Below are positions 1 through 6,169 of a stretch of 6,169 bases of DNA, piece after piece. How positions within the stretch are numbered: the stretch's first letter is position 1; each line of letters starts with the position of its first letter. The notes beneath the pieces are model-generated. The model did no database searches. It was not told the DNA's origin and saw only the letters and a program-made list of their open reading frames with translations. Source of the DNA: an uncultured Ruminococcus sp. (lineage in GTDB: Bacteria; Bacillota_A; Clostridia; RUG12999); NCBI GenBank assembly GCA_902783995.1, contig CACZTG010000147.1:1-6169 (forward strand), given 5' to 3'. The translations under genes and the position numbers were made by a program.

Positions 1-76
1 TGGTTTAAGGCGCACGATTGGAAATCGTGTAACGGTTGATAGCCGTTCAAGGGTTCAAATCCCTTTCTCTCCGCCA
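1..76 (+). tRNA. tRNA-Ser(GGA), 5' end cut off by the window
   Basis: This is the 3' part of a serine tRNA that reads UCC and UCU codons. The anticodon stem CACGA/TCGTG (13-17 with 25-29) closes a seven-base loop TTGGAAA with anticodon GGA at 20-22. A long variable arm (31-35 AACGG paired with 43-47 CCGTT) marks a class II tRNA and supports serine. The T arm is AAGGG/CCCTT (49-53 with 61-65) around the loop TTCAAAT. The 3' acceptor strand TCTCTCC (66-72) is followed by discriminator G73 and an encoded CCA at 74-76. The 5' acceptor strand and the 5' half of the D stem, roughly 15 bases, lie left of the window. The gene is incomplete only because of the window edge; nothing in it looks degenerate. 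Confidence 0.96.
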
Positions 77-79
77 CGT

Positions 80-114
80 CGGAGCAAAGGAAAGCTTTGC
101 TCCGTTTTTCTTTT
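80..114 (+). terminator. Rho-independent terminator after tRNA-Ser
   Basis: A perfect 10-bp stem, CGGAGCAAAG (80-89) with CTTTGCTCCG (95-104), closes a five-base GAAAG loop and runs into a T-rich tract TTTTTCTTTT (105-114). It starts four bases after the tRNA CCA end, so it should end the tRNA transcript and separate it from asd. Confidence 0.93.
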
Positions 115-199
115 CGGAAAAACATCCGCCCGCGGCGTCAATGCGTCTGGGCCGTCCTGCTTTTTTACATCGGAGCAATCTTATAAACGCTTGCTATGT

Positions 200-213
200 T
201 TTTTTGCAAAAAA
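200..213. repeat. A/T-rich perfect palindrome in the tRNA-asd spacer
   Basis: TTTTTTGCAAAAAA is a 14-bp perfect palindrome about 55 bases upstream of the asd -35 element. It has no loop, so it is not a terminator. It could be a protein-binding site or an intrinsically curved segment, but a chance A/T-rich match is just as likely. The rest of the 115-267 spacer shows no gene, RNA or strong hairpin that I can support. Confidence 0.3.
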
Positions 214-267
214 TAGAGATTACTTATGCCGCTGCCTTGATTTTTTAGATTAAATCGAAAAAAATGA

Positions 268-296
268 TTGACTATTTTTTAATTATATGTTAAAAT
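268..296 (+). promoter_or_regulatory. Sigma-A-type promoter of asd-dapA, extended -10
   Basis: The -35 box is TTGACT (268-273), followed by an exact 17-base spacer and the -10 box TAAAAT (291-296). A TG at 288-289, one base before the -10, makes it an extended -10 promoter. Transcription should start near 303, giving a 5' leader of about 68 bases before the asd start codon. That leader is too short for a full lysine riboswitch. Confidence 0.85.
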
Positions 297-332
297 ATAT
301 AAGGTGTTTTTGTAACCCGTTTAGAATTTACA

Positions 333-348
333 GCATAAAATATTATGC
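333..348 (+). promoter_or_regulatory. Small hairpin in the asd 5' leader
   Basis: GCATAA (333-338) and TTATGC (343-348) can form a perfect 6-bp stem with an AATA loop, ending six bases before the asd ribosome-binding site. It may stabilise the mRNA or modulate ribosome access. It is A/T-rich and lacks a T tract, so it is not a terminator. Any function is inference. Confidence 0.3.
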
Positions 349-354
349 GGATTT

Positions 355-360
355 GAAAGG
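355..360 (+). promoter_or_regulatory. Ribosome-binding site that fixes the asd start
   Basis: GAAAGG (355-360) lies 10 bases before the ATG at 371. The same GAAAGG appears before dapA at 1463-1468. An in-frame ATG at 287 overlaps the promoter spacer and the -10 box and precedes the predicted transcription start, so it cannot be used from this promoter. The site therefore supports 371 as the start. Confidence 0.8.
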
Positions 361-370
361 ATTGATATAT

Positions 371-1453
371 ATGCATAATTATAAGGTCGCCGTTATAGGC
401 GCTACCGGTATGGTAGGTCAGCGTTTTATTACACTTCTTGAAAACCACCCTTGGTTTCATATTGAAATGCTTGCCGCTTCAAGCAGGAGCGCAGGTAAAA
501 CCTATGAGGAAGCCCTGGGCGGAAGATGGAAAATGACTTCTCCAATGCCTGAAAAGGTTAAAAAAATGAAGGTTTACGACGCATCTGCCGACCTTAAACT
601 TATTGCCGAAACGGTTGATTTTGTTTTTTGCGCGGTAGATATGAAAAAAGATGAAATAAAGGCTCTTGAAGAAGCTTACGCAAAGGCTGAATGTCCTGTT
701 ATTTCAAACAATTCCGCAAACCGTCATACGCCCGATGTGCCTATGATAATTCCCGAAATCAACCCGGACCATGCCGAAGTTATCGCGGCGCAGAAAAAGC
801 GTCTCGGAACAAAACGGGGCTTTATAGCGGTTAAATCAAACTGCTCGCTTCAAAGCTATGTTCCCGCGCTTCATCCGCTTATGAAATACGGCGTCAAAAA
901 AGTTCTTGCTTGTACATATCAGGCAATTTCGGGTGCCGGCAAAACTTTTGACACATGGCCCGAAATGATTGATAACGTTATACCTTATATCGGCGGCGAA
1001 GAAGAAAAAAGTGAAATTGAGCCGCTTAAAATCTGGGGTACGCTTGAGGGTGATAAAATTGTTGATGCCACTTCTCCGGCGATAACAACGCAGTGTTTGC
1101 GTGTACCCGTTTCGGACGGTCACACCGCTGCCGTTTTTGTAAGCTTTGATAAAAAACCATCAATTGAGGAAATCAAACAGGCGTGGAAAGAGTTTAAAGG
1201 TGCGCCGCAGGAGCTTAATCTTCCGAGCGCTCCGAGGCAGTTTCTTAACTATTTTGAAGAAGATAACCGTCCTCAATCAAAGCTTGACAGAAATCTTGAA
1301 GGCGGTATGGCTGTTTCAATAGGCAGGCTTCGCGAGGACAGTCAGTACGATTATAAATTTGTATGTCTTTCGCATAATACTTTGAGAGGTGCTGCGGGAG
1401 GCGGCGTACTTATGGCGGAATTACTTGCCGAAAAAGGATATTTTAAAAGATAA
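371..1453 (+). CDS. asd: Aspartate-semialdehyde dehydrogenase, archaeal/fungal type
   Basis: Cytoplasmic enzyme that reduces L-4-aspartyl phosphate with NADPH to L-aspartate 4-semialdehyde, the branch point to lysine/diaminopimelate, threonine and methionine. The protein is 360 residues, the usual length for the family. An N-terminal Rossmann fold carries GATGMVG (10-16). The catalytic cysteine is Cys158 in KSNCSLQ, the active-site glutamine Gln184 is in YQAISGAG, and RVPVSDGH holds substrate Arg244 and catalytic His251. The C-terminal signature HNTLRGAAGG (335-344) and the overall pattern match the archaeal/fungal branch, as in Methanocaldococcus, rather than the E. coli branch. The start at 371 begins the glycine-rich fold within a few residues and has a good ribosome site; an upstream in-frame extension would add 28 residues unlike the family. 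It is first in a unit with dapA, 26 bases downstream. Oddity: the usual Pro-Asn-Cys-Ser/Thr-Thr around the nucleophile reads Ser-Asn-Cys-Ser-Leu. Confidence 0.95.
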   Translation: MHNYKVAVIGATGMVGQRFITLLENHPWFHIEMLAASSRSAGKTYEEALGGRWKMTSPMPEKVKKMKVYDASADLKLIAETVDFVFCAVDMKKDEIKALEEAYAKAECPVISNNSANRHTPDVPMIIPEINPDHAEVIAAQKKRLGTKRGFIAVKSNCSLQSYVPALHPLMKYGVKKVLACTYQAISGAGKTFDTWPEMIDNVIPYIGGEEEKSEIEPLKIWGTLEGDKIVDATSPAITTQCLRVPVSDGHTAAVFVSFDKKPSIEEIKQAWKEFKGAPQELNLPSAPRQFLNYFEEDNRPQSKLDRNLEGGMAVSIGRLREDSQYDYKFVCLSHNTLRGAAGGGVLMAELLAEKGYFKR

Positions 1454-1479
1454 TTTTTTATCGAAAGGCAGGCTCTTAT

Positions 1480-2367
1480 ATGAAAGAATGTGTGTTTAAA
1501 GGCTGCTCGACAGCACTTGTTACACCATTCACAGAAGATAATAATATTGATTTTAACGCTCTTGACGCGCTTATAGATTATCAGCTCGGAAAGGGCGTAA
1601 ATTCTATTGTGGCACTTGGAACAACCGCAGAAGCCGCAACTCTTACAGATGACGAAAAAAAAGAAATTTTAAAATTTACCGTTAAAAAAACAGGAGGCAG
1701 GGTTCCGGTAATTGCCGGCGCGGGAAGCAATAATACACGGCGCGCGGAGGAACTGAGCCGCATTATGGAAAGCTGCGGCGCGGACGCGCTTCTTCACGTT
1801 ACACCCTACTACAACAAAACAAATTCAGACGGACTTGTAAAGCACTTTGAAGCCGTCGCAAAATCAACACAGCTTCCGATAATACTGTATAACGTACCGT
1901 CTCGGACGGGAGTAACTCTTACACCTGAAGATTGCGGAAAACTTTCCTCTGTGAAAAACATTGTGGGTATAAAGGACGCGGGAGGCGATGTACGTAAAAC
2001 CTATGAATATCATCGTCTTGCGGGAGATGATTTTTCCGTATATTCCGGTAATGACGATATTGTTCTTCCCCTGCTTGCCTGCGGAGGCGCAGGCGTAATC
2101 TCTGTGCTTTCAAACCTCGTACCCTATGAAGTAACGGATATGTGCAGGCGCTTTTTTGACGGGGATATTAAAGGCGCGAGAAACATACAGGAAAAATATT
2201 CGGTGCTTATTAACCTTCTTTTTTCCGAACCAAGCCCTATGCCCGTAAAATACGCGCTTTCGCTTATGAAAATATGCAGTGAAAAAACACGGCTTCCTCT
2301 TTGGGAAATTTCCGAAGATAATAAAAAAGCCATTCGCGAAGAAATGGCTAAGCTTGAGCTTATATAG
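1480..2367 (+). CDS. dapA: 4-hydroxy-tetrahydrodipicolinate synthase
   Basis: Condenses pyruvate with aspartate semialdehyde, the product of the gene just upstream, in the first committed step to diaminopimelate and lysine. The 295-residue protein is a single TIM barrel of normal family length. Visible active-site residues are Thr48-Thr49 (GTTAE), Tyr111 (TPYYN), Tyr137 and Arg142 (YNVPSRTG), and the Schiff-base lysine Lys165 (GIKDAGG). The arginine in YNVPSRTG favours this enzyme over N-acetylneuraminate lyase and other family aldolases. The ATG at 1480 is preceded by GAAAGG (1463-1468) with an extra AGG at 1470-1472. It is probably cotranscribed with asd, since no terminator or promoter lies in the 26-base gap. 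Oddities: the signature glycine in GTTGE is Ala50, and residues aligned with the E. coli lysine-inhibition site are mostly changed. No dapB follows; the transcript ends in the hairpin that contains this gene's stop codon. Confidence 0.96.
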   Translation: MKECVFKGCSTALVTPFTEDNNIDFNALDALIDYQLGKGVNSIVALGTTAEAATLTDDEKKEILKFTVKKTGGRVPVIAGAGSNNTRRAEELSRIMESCGADALLHVTPYYNKTNSDGLVKHFEAVAKSTQLPIILYNVPSRTGVTLTPEDCGKLSSVKNIVGIKDAGGDVRKTYEYHRLAGDDFSVYSGNDDIVLPLLACGGAGVISVLSNLVPYEVTDMCRRFFDGDIKGARNIQEKYSVLINLLFSEPSPMPVKYALSLMKICSEKTRLPLWEISEDNKKAIREEMAKLELI

Positions 2368-2399
2368 TAAATATCCCCCGACGGGGGATTTTACTATAT
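2362..2399. terminator. Shared bidirectional terminator of dapA and the PFK gene
   Basis: The convergent genes meet in one inverted repeat: 2362-2379 pairs with 2383-2399 through five G-C pairs next to a GAC loop, two A-T pairs, a one-base bulge (T2372) and ten further pairs. The stop codon of dapA (TAG, 2365-2367) and that of the minus-strand gene (TAG, read from 2396-2394) lie in opposite arms and pair with each other. The descending arm has a short T run in either direction (TTTT at 2389-2392 on the plus strand). The T tract is inside the stem rather than after it, so termination strength is uncertain. Confidence 0.8.
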
Positions 2400-3617
2400 G
2401 CTCAATACAAGGTGTTCCGGCAAACCGTTTTTAAATATAATTTCAGGCTCACCGAGTATAAGCGGCTTAATATATTCAATAATCTCATTTGTTACATTAA
2501 GCTTGTCTTTCGTTATCCAGCTATCCGGAACGTATTTTGTTTTATTGGCTATTTTTTCTATTTCACAGGTTTTTGCTGTACATTTATAATCGCCTTCGCT
2601 TCTTTCAAACGCAACCATTTTGCCGTTTTCGCCTTCCTCCGCGGCTCTTACGGCAAAAGCGCCGGCCATAAACGCTTCATCAATATCGGTTTTTGACGCG
2701 AAATGAGCCGCCGACCGCTGCATGGTATTAAGTTCTATCGCTCTTGTTTTGCATTTTAGCTTATCCCCTATCAGCTCGGCAAGGTAACGCCCCGCACCTG
2801 TTAAAATTTTATGTCCGAACGCGTCAAGCTTTGTGATTTTACCCTCCGCTTCACAGATATTTTTTCCGTCCGCGGTTTTAAGACCTTCGGAAACAGCAAT
2901 AACAATATTGTTTTTGGTTTTAAAAATTTCTTCCGTTCTCTGTATAAGCCTTTTCGCTTCAAACGGCACTTCGGGTAAACATATTATATCGGGTCCGTCA
3001 CAGCCGTCACCTTTTGCAAGAGCTGAAGCCGCTGTCAGCCAGCCTGTATCTCTGCCCATAATTTCAAGAACGGTAACGCTTTTAAGGTCGTAAACCGCTG
3101 CGTCTCTTATAGTTTCTTTTGTGACAGCCGCAATATATTTTGCGGCGCTTCCGTACCCCGGAGTGTGGTCGGTACTCAAAAGGTCGTTATCTATTGTTTT
3201 CGGAACACCTATAAACTTCACATCACTGCCTATAAGCTTTCCGTACATAGTAAGCTTATATATTGTATCCATAGAATCATTGCCGCCTATGTATAAAAAT
3301 GCGCAGATATCAAGCTTTTCAAATTTCTCAAAAAGCTTTTTATATATTTCACTGTCTTTTTCCGGCTCCGGTAATTTAAAGCGGCAGGAGCCGAGATACG
3401 ACGACGGTGTCTGACAAAGAAGGTTAAGTTCTTTTGAAGATTTAATTTTATCCTTTAAATTAACATACTTCCCCTTCAAAAAACCTTCAATGCCGTTTAC
3501 CATACCGTAAATATTGTCATATTCATAATCCGACGCCTCCATAAAAGCTCCGGCAAGGCTTGCGTTTATAACCGCGGTCGGTCCTCCCGACTGCCCTATT
3601 ATAATATTGCGTGACAT
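2394..3617 (-). CDS. pfp: 6-phosphofructokinase, predicted pyrophosphate-dependent
   Basis: Phosphorylates fructose 6-phosphate to fructose 1,6-bisphosphate in glycolysis; pyrophosphate-dependent members catalyse a freely reversible reaction. The 407-residue protein starts with the phosphate-donor loop GQSGGPTAVINAS (8-20). It has GGNDS (111-115), PKTIDND (139-145) with catalytic Asp143, the substrate motif MGRDTGW (187-193), PE at 215-216 and an effector/substrate-side ELNTMQRS (295-302). In ATP enzymes of the E. coli type these read GGDGS and PGTIDND. Asp114 and Lys140 replace the two glycines and are the accepted marks of pyrophosphate use. The length exceeds the ~320 residues of bacterial ATP enzymes and suits the longer pyrophosphate clades. 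The ATG at 3617 follows AAGGGAAG (plus-strand 3623-3630). It has its own promoter and converges on dapA. The phosphofructokinase family is certain; the phosphoryl donor is inferred. Confidence 0.93.
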   Translation of the reverse strand: MSRNIIIGQSGGPTAVINASLAGAFMEASDYEYDNIYGMVNGIEGFLKGKYVNLKDKIKSSKELNLLCQTPSSYLGSCRFKLPEPEKDSEIYKKLFEKFEKLDICAFLYIGGNDSMDTIYKLTMYGKLIGSDVKFIGVPKTIDNDLLSTDHTPGYGSAAKYIAAVTKETIRDAAVYDLKSVTVLEIMGRDTGWLTAASALAKGDGCDGPDIICLPEVPFEAKRLIQRTEEIFKTKNNIVIAVSEGLKTADGKNICEAEGKITKLDAFGHKILTGAGRYLAELIGDKLKCKTRAIELNTMQRSAAHFASKTDIDEAFMAGAFAVRAAEEGENGKMVAFERSEGDYKCTAKTCEIEKIANKTKYVPDSWITKDKLNVTNEIIEYIKPLILGEPEIIFKNGLPEHLVLSI

Positions 3618-3653
3618 AAAAACTTCCCTTTCATTTCATTTTTCCCGAATATT

Positions 3654-3682
3654 ATTTTACCATAAGCATTAAAGCTTGTCAA
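3654..3682 (-). promoter_or_regulatory. Sigma-A-type promoter of the PFK gene, consensus -35
   Basis: Read on the minus strand, TTGACA (plus 3682-3677) is a perfect -35 box, followed by exactly 17 bases and TAAAAT (plus 3659-3654). A TG one base before the -10 (plus 3662-3661) makes it an extended -10. Transcription should start near 3647, giving a leader of about 30 bases that contains only the ribosome site. It suggests strong expression independent of addA. Confidence 0.87.
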
Positions 3683-3683
3683 C

Positions 3684-3697
3684 AAAACAATTGTTTT
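3684..3697. repeat. Palindrome just upstream of the PFK promoter
   Basis: AAAACAATTGTTTT is a perfect 14-bp palindrome two bases upstream of the PFK -35 box, in the 96-base gap after addA. It could be an operator, an A/T-rich UP-like element, or a weak 5-bp hairpin (AAAAC/GTTTT, loop AATT) that partly ends addA transcription. It matches no operator that I recognise. No G/C-rich terminator follows addA. Confidence 0.4.
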
Positions 3698-3713
3698 TTC
3701 GCAATAAAATTCC

Positions 3714-6169
3714 TTAAAACTCTACTTTTTTAAGCTTTCCTCTTCTTAAAAAGTACAAATATGTTCCGCCGACTTTTTTGCCTGTGATTTTTTCCGCCGC
3801 AACTCTGTAAAGTTCAAGCTGTCTGCGGTACAAATCTTCAAGCTCGGCATCGCTCATATTTTTGCTTTCGGTTTTATAATCAATTATATAGCATTTGTCC
3901 TCATAAACAAACAAACAGTCAATTATTCCCTGCAAAAGTACATTTTCTTCTTTAAGGCTTTCGTCATTAGTCGGAACATCACCGCTTACGCTTATATTAA
4001 AAGGTATCTCACGGTATATCGGAAAACCTTTTTCGGCGGATTTTCTGAGCCGCTCACAAATATCCGAATTTAAAAAGCGTAAAATTACACCGTTATCCAA
4101 AGTGTCAAGCTCTTTCTCGGTCGCAAACGCCTCTTTTATCAGCATCTTTTTACAAGCCGAAAGCCCGGCTTCAAAATCAGCAGCCGTAAAATCAATGAAA
4201 CGCAAAATCAAATGATAAAGCGTACCGGTTTCAGCCGCGCTCAGCTTCTCGCCCCGCATAAATACAGGAAGCTTTTCGTCAAATTTTTTAAGCACCGAAC
4301 GACTTTCTCCATTCTCGGCATCAAACCTGTGCTTCAGCTCCGTTACCGAATATTTTGAAGCAAGACCGCAGCTTTTGATATACGGATATTTATAAGAAAG
4401 TCTTCGGGCAACCTCCGCCTCGGTTTGTGCCGAAGCGCAAAAGGCTTTGTTTTCGTCTTTAAACAAAAGGGCTTCGCTTTTTTCCTTTAAATCTTCGGGG
4501 CTTACTACGCTTGCTTTTAATCCCGACGTCTTATCCGAAACAGAGAGAACAAGCCAATCAAAAAATGAATTTGCTTCATCGGGACTTTTCGTACCCACAT
4601 AACCCTTCTCATACGCTTCAATAAGCGCTTCGGATTTTTTATCGCCCTGCATAGTCAAAAACAGCTTCTCTCTCGCTCTTGTCATGGCAACATACAGTAC
4701 TCTCATCTCTTCGGATAAAAAATCAAGCTTGATTTTGTATGTAACGGCATATTTTGACACCAGCGGATACTTTATTTTTTTCCCGGCATCAAAGCAGCTG
4801 CAGCCTATACCGTAATTTTTATCAAAAAACAATTCGCCTTTTGTGTAATCCCCGCCGTTAAACTTGTTTCCTATCCCCATAACAAACACAATGGGAAACT
4901 CAAGCCCTTTGGATTTATGTATGCTCATAATCCTTACAACGTTGCAGGCATCCGAAAGAGTTTTCGCGGTTTCGTTTCCTCTTTCTTTGCCTTGCTGCTC
5001 ATTAATATATTTTAAAAACGCAAAAAGCCCTTTAACATCAGCGTTTTCAAAACGTCTCCCGTGTTCCGTAAACAGCTCAATATTCGCAAGACGGTTTTTG
5101 CCGCCCGGCAGCGCCGAAATATACGCTTCAAACGCTGTGTCTTCCATTATGCGGGCAATCAAAGCCGTAACGGGCGCGACTCTCGAAAATGCGCGCCAGC
5201 CCGCTATCATATCAATAAATTTTTTGCATTTTTCCGCAAGCTCATCTTCGCCCTTTGAACACTCTTTAACCGCGTTATAAAAATACGCTTTTTCCTTACA
5301 GTTCCTGATTTTTAAAAGCTCGTTTTCATCAAAGCCGCCCGGAAGGCTTCTCATAAAGCCGATAAGCGGTATATCCTGCAGCGGATTATCCGTAATCATA
5401 AGCATTGAAATCAGCAGTTCCGTTTCGTGCGCATCAAAAAGTCCGCTGCCAACGTCCGAAAAATAAGGAATATCAAAAGCTTTAAACTCTGCTTCAATAT
5501 CTTCCGTTCTGCCTCTCGGGCTTCTGAGAAGCACGGCAAAATCCCTGTATTCAGCAGGTCGGTATTTCTTTTTTTCTACATCAAACACCATAAATTTACC
5601 GACTGTTTCACGTATTTTGCAGGCAACAAGCCTTGCTTCAAGCCCGATTTTTGTATCAAGAATATCATCGTCCGCTTCAAGTGTGCTGACAGAAAGAATT
5701 TCGGGATTTCTTGTATAATCATCATCTTCAATGGGCGGATATTCAAATCCCGCTTTAAGCGCTTCCTCATCGGTATAGTTAATATCGCCAAGCTTCTCGC
5801 TCATTATTTTTTCAAAAAGGTTGTTTACAAGGTTTACAACCTCTTTTCGGCTCCGGAAATTTTTATTCAGCATAATTTTCTGCTGTAAACCGCTATCCGA
5901 ATACGAATGAAGCTTGCCTATAAAAATTGACGGTTCCGCCTGCCTGAACTTATATATGCTTTGTTTAACATCGCCCACCATAAACATATTATGACTTTTC
6001 CCGTCCGTGCGCCTTGCTATTGCCGCAAAAATTGCCTCCTGTACCGAGTTGCAATCCTGATATTCATCAACATATATTTCATCAAATTTTTCACGCAATT
6101 CTTCCGCAACCGGTAATTTTTCGTCCTGTAAAAGTGATAGCGCAATATGCTCAAAATCGCCAAAATCAA
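3714..6169 (-). CDS. addA: ATP-dependent helicase/nuclease subunit A, N-terminus beyond the window
   Basis: AddA is the UvrD-like 3'-5' helicase and nuclease subunit of AddAB (RexAB), which resects double-strand breaks for RecA-dependent repair. The last 817 residues are visible; numbering starts at the right edge. Helicase motifs appear in order: II DEYQD (34-38), III GDVKQSIYKFR (65-75), IV LNKNFRSR (100-107), V SIHKSKGLEF (415-424) and VI RVLYVAMTRARE (489-500). The C-terminal RecB-family nuclease has His652, Asp750 in QGIID, Asp763 and Lys765 in IIDYKT, and Gln783/Tyr787 in the QxxxY motif, so its catalytic set looks intact. The nuclease separates it from plain UvrD/PcrA. The frame stays open to the window edge; a TTG at 6098 is internal, within the helicase motif region. 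About 350-400 residues with the Walker A motif are missing compared with typical AddA. addB usually sits directly upstream and would be off the right edge. Confidence 0.95.
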   Translation of the reverse strand, partial: DFGDFEHIALSLLQDEKLPVAEELREKFDEIYVDEYQDCNSVQEAIFAAIARRTDGKSHNMFMVGDVKQSIYKFRQAEPSIFIGKLHSYSDSGLQQKIMLNKNFRSRKEVVNLVNNLFEKIMSEKLGDINYTDEEALKAGFEYPPIEDDDYTRNPEILSVSTLEADDDILDTKIGLEARLVACKIRETVGKFMVFDVEKKKYRPAEYRDFAVLLRSPRGRTEDIEAEFKAFDIPYFSDVGSGLFDAHETELLISMLMITDNPLQDIPLIGFMRSLPGGFDENELLKIRNCKEKAYFYNAVKECSKGEDELAEKCKKFIDMIAGWRAFSRVAPVTALIARIMEDTAFEAYISALPGGKNRLANIELFTEHGRRFENADVKGLFAFLKYINEQQGKERGNETAKTLSDACNVVRIMSIHKSKGLEFPIVFVMGIGNKFNGGDYTKGELFFDKNYGIGCSCFDAGKKIKYPLVSKYAVTYKIKLDFLSEEMRVLYVAMTRAREKLFLTMQGDKKSEALIEAYEKGYVGTKSPDEANSFFDWLVLSVSDKTSGLKASVVSPEDLKEKSEALLFKDENKAFCASAQTEAEVARRLSYKYPYIKSCGLASKYSVTELKHRFDAENGESRSVLKKFDEKLPVFMRGEKLSAAETGTLYHLILRFIDFTAADFEAGLSACKKMLIKEAFATEKELDTLDNGVILRFLNSDICERLRKSAEKGFPIYREIPFNISVSGDVPTNDESLKEENVLLQGIIDCLFVYEDKCYIIDYKTESKNMSDAELEDLYRRQLELYRVAAEKITGKKVGGTYLYFLRRGKLKKVEF

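Noticed and set aside
1..130. tRNA gene as a possible integration site for a mobile element
   Set aside because: No integrase gene and no repeated copy of the tRNA 3' end is found elsewhere in the window.
171..178. Direct repeat CGGAGCAA, also at 80-87
   Set aside because: Eight bases only. The first copy belongs to the tRNA terminator stem and the second has no matching partner, so it is not evidence of an attachment site or insertion.
191..219. Possible second promoter TTGCTA with TAGAGA
   Set aside because: Both boxes are poor matches, and the promoter at 268-296 is far stronger and better placed.
36..248. Open frame of 70 codons after the left edge
   Set aside because: It begins inside the tRNA variable arm, runs through the terminator hairpin and has no ribosome site or recognisable protein features.
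836..1123. Minus-strand frame of 95 codons
   Set aside because: It is antisense to the conserved core of asd, has low-complexity composition and no ribosome site.
3671..3690. Spo0A-box-like TTGTCAA
   Set aside because: It lacks the central CG of the TGTCGAA box and is fully explained as the reverse complement of the TTGACA -35 box.
4864..5280. Plus-strand frame of 138 codons
   Set aside because: Antisense to the addA region that includes helicase motif V; no independent coding evidence.
5427..5888. Plus-strand frame of 153 codons
   Set aside because: It lies entirely antisense to addA, is rich in Phe, Lys and Ile as expected from a reverse-complement shadow, and shows no motif.

Overview
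The window looks like an ordinary housekeeping stretch of a low-to-moderate G+C Gram-positive chromosome, most likely an anaerobic member of the Clostridia. This is inferred from several things together: A/T-rich sigma-A-type promoters, purine-rich GAAAGG ribosome sites, an archaeal/fungal-type aspartate-semialdehyde dehydrogenase, a phosphofructokinase with pyrophosphate-type active-site residues, and an AddA-type recombination helicase-nuclease. The sequence alone does not give a genus.

Layout. Positions 1-76 are the 3' part of a tRNA-Ser(GGA), followed at once by a strong intrinsic terminator (80-114). After a gene-free spacer, an extended -10 promoter (268-296) drives a two-gene plus-strand lysine/diaminopimelate unit, asd (371-1453) and dapA (1480-2367). 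On the minus strand lie a phosphofructokinase gene (2394-3617), with its own near-consensus promoter (3654-3682), and upstream of it the 3' two-thirds of addA (3714 to the right edge, truncated). The two transcription units converge on one hairpin (2362-2399) that contains both stop codons.

Function. Asd and DapA catalyse consecutive steps from aspartyl phosphate through aspartate semialdehyde to hydroxy-tetrahydrodipicolinate, the entry to lysine and peptidoglycan diaminopimelate. The phosphofructokinase belongs to central glycolysis and is predicted to use pyrophosphate. AddA is the nuclease-helicase of the AddAB double-strand-break repair complex; addB is not in the window and could lie beyond the right edge. 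These three functions are not obviously related.

I found no mobile element, CRISPR array, phage gene, toxin-antitoxin pair or defence island, and no convincing sign of an undescribed system. The points worth a second look are small: the stop-codon-pairing terminator, active-site variants in three enzymes, and a start site for asd that sits well downstream of the longest possible reading frame.
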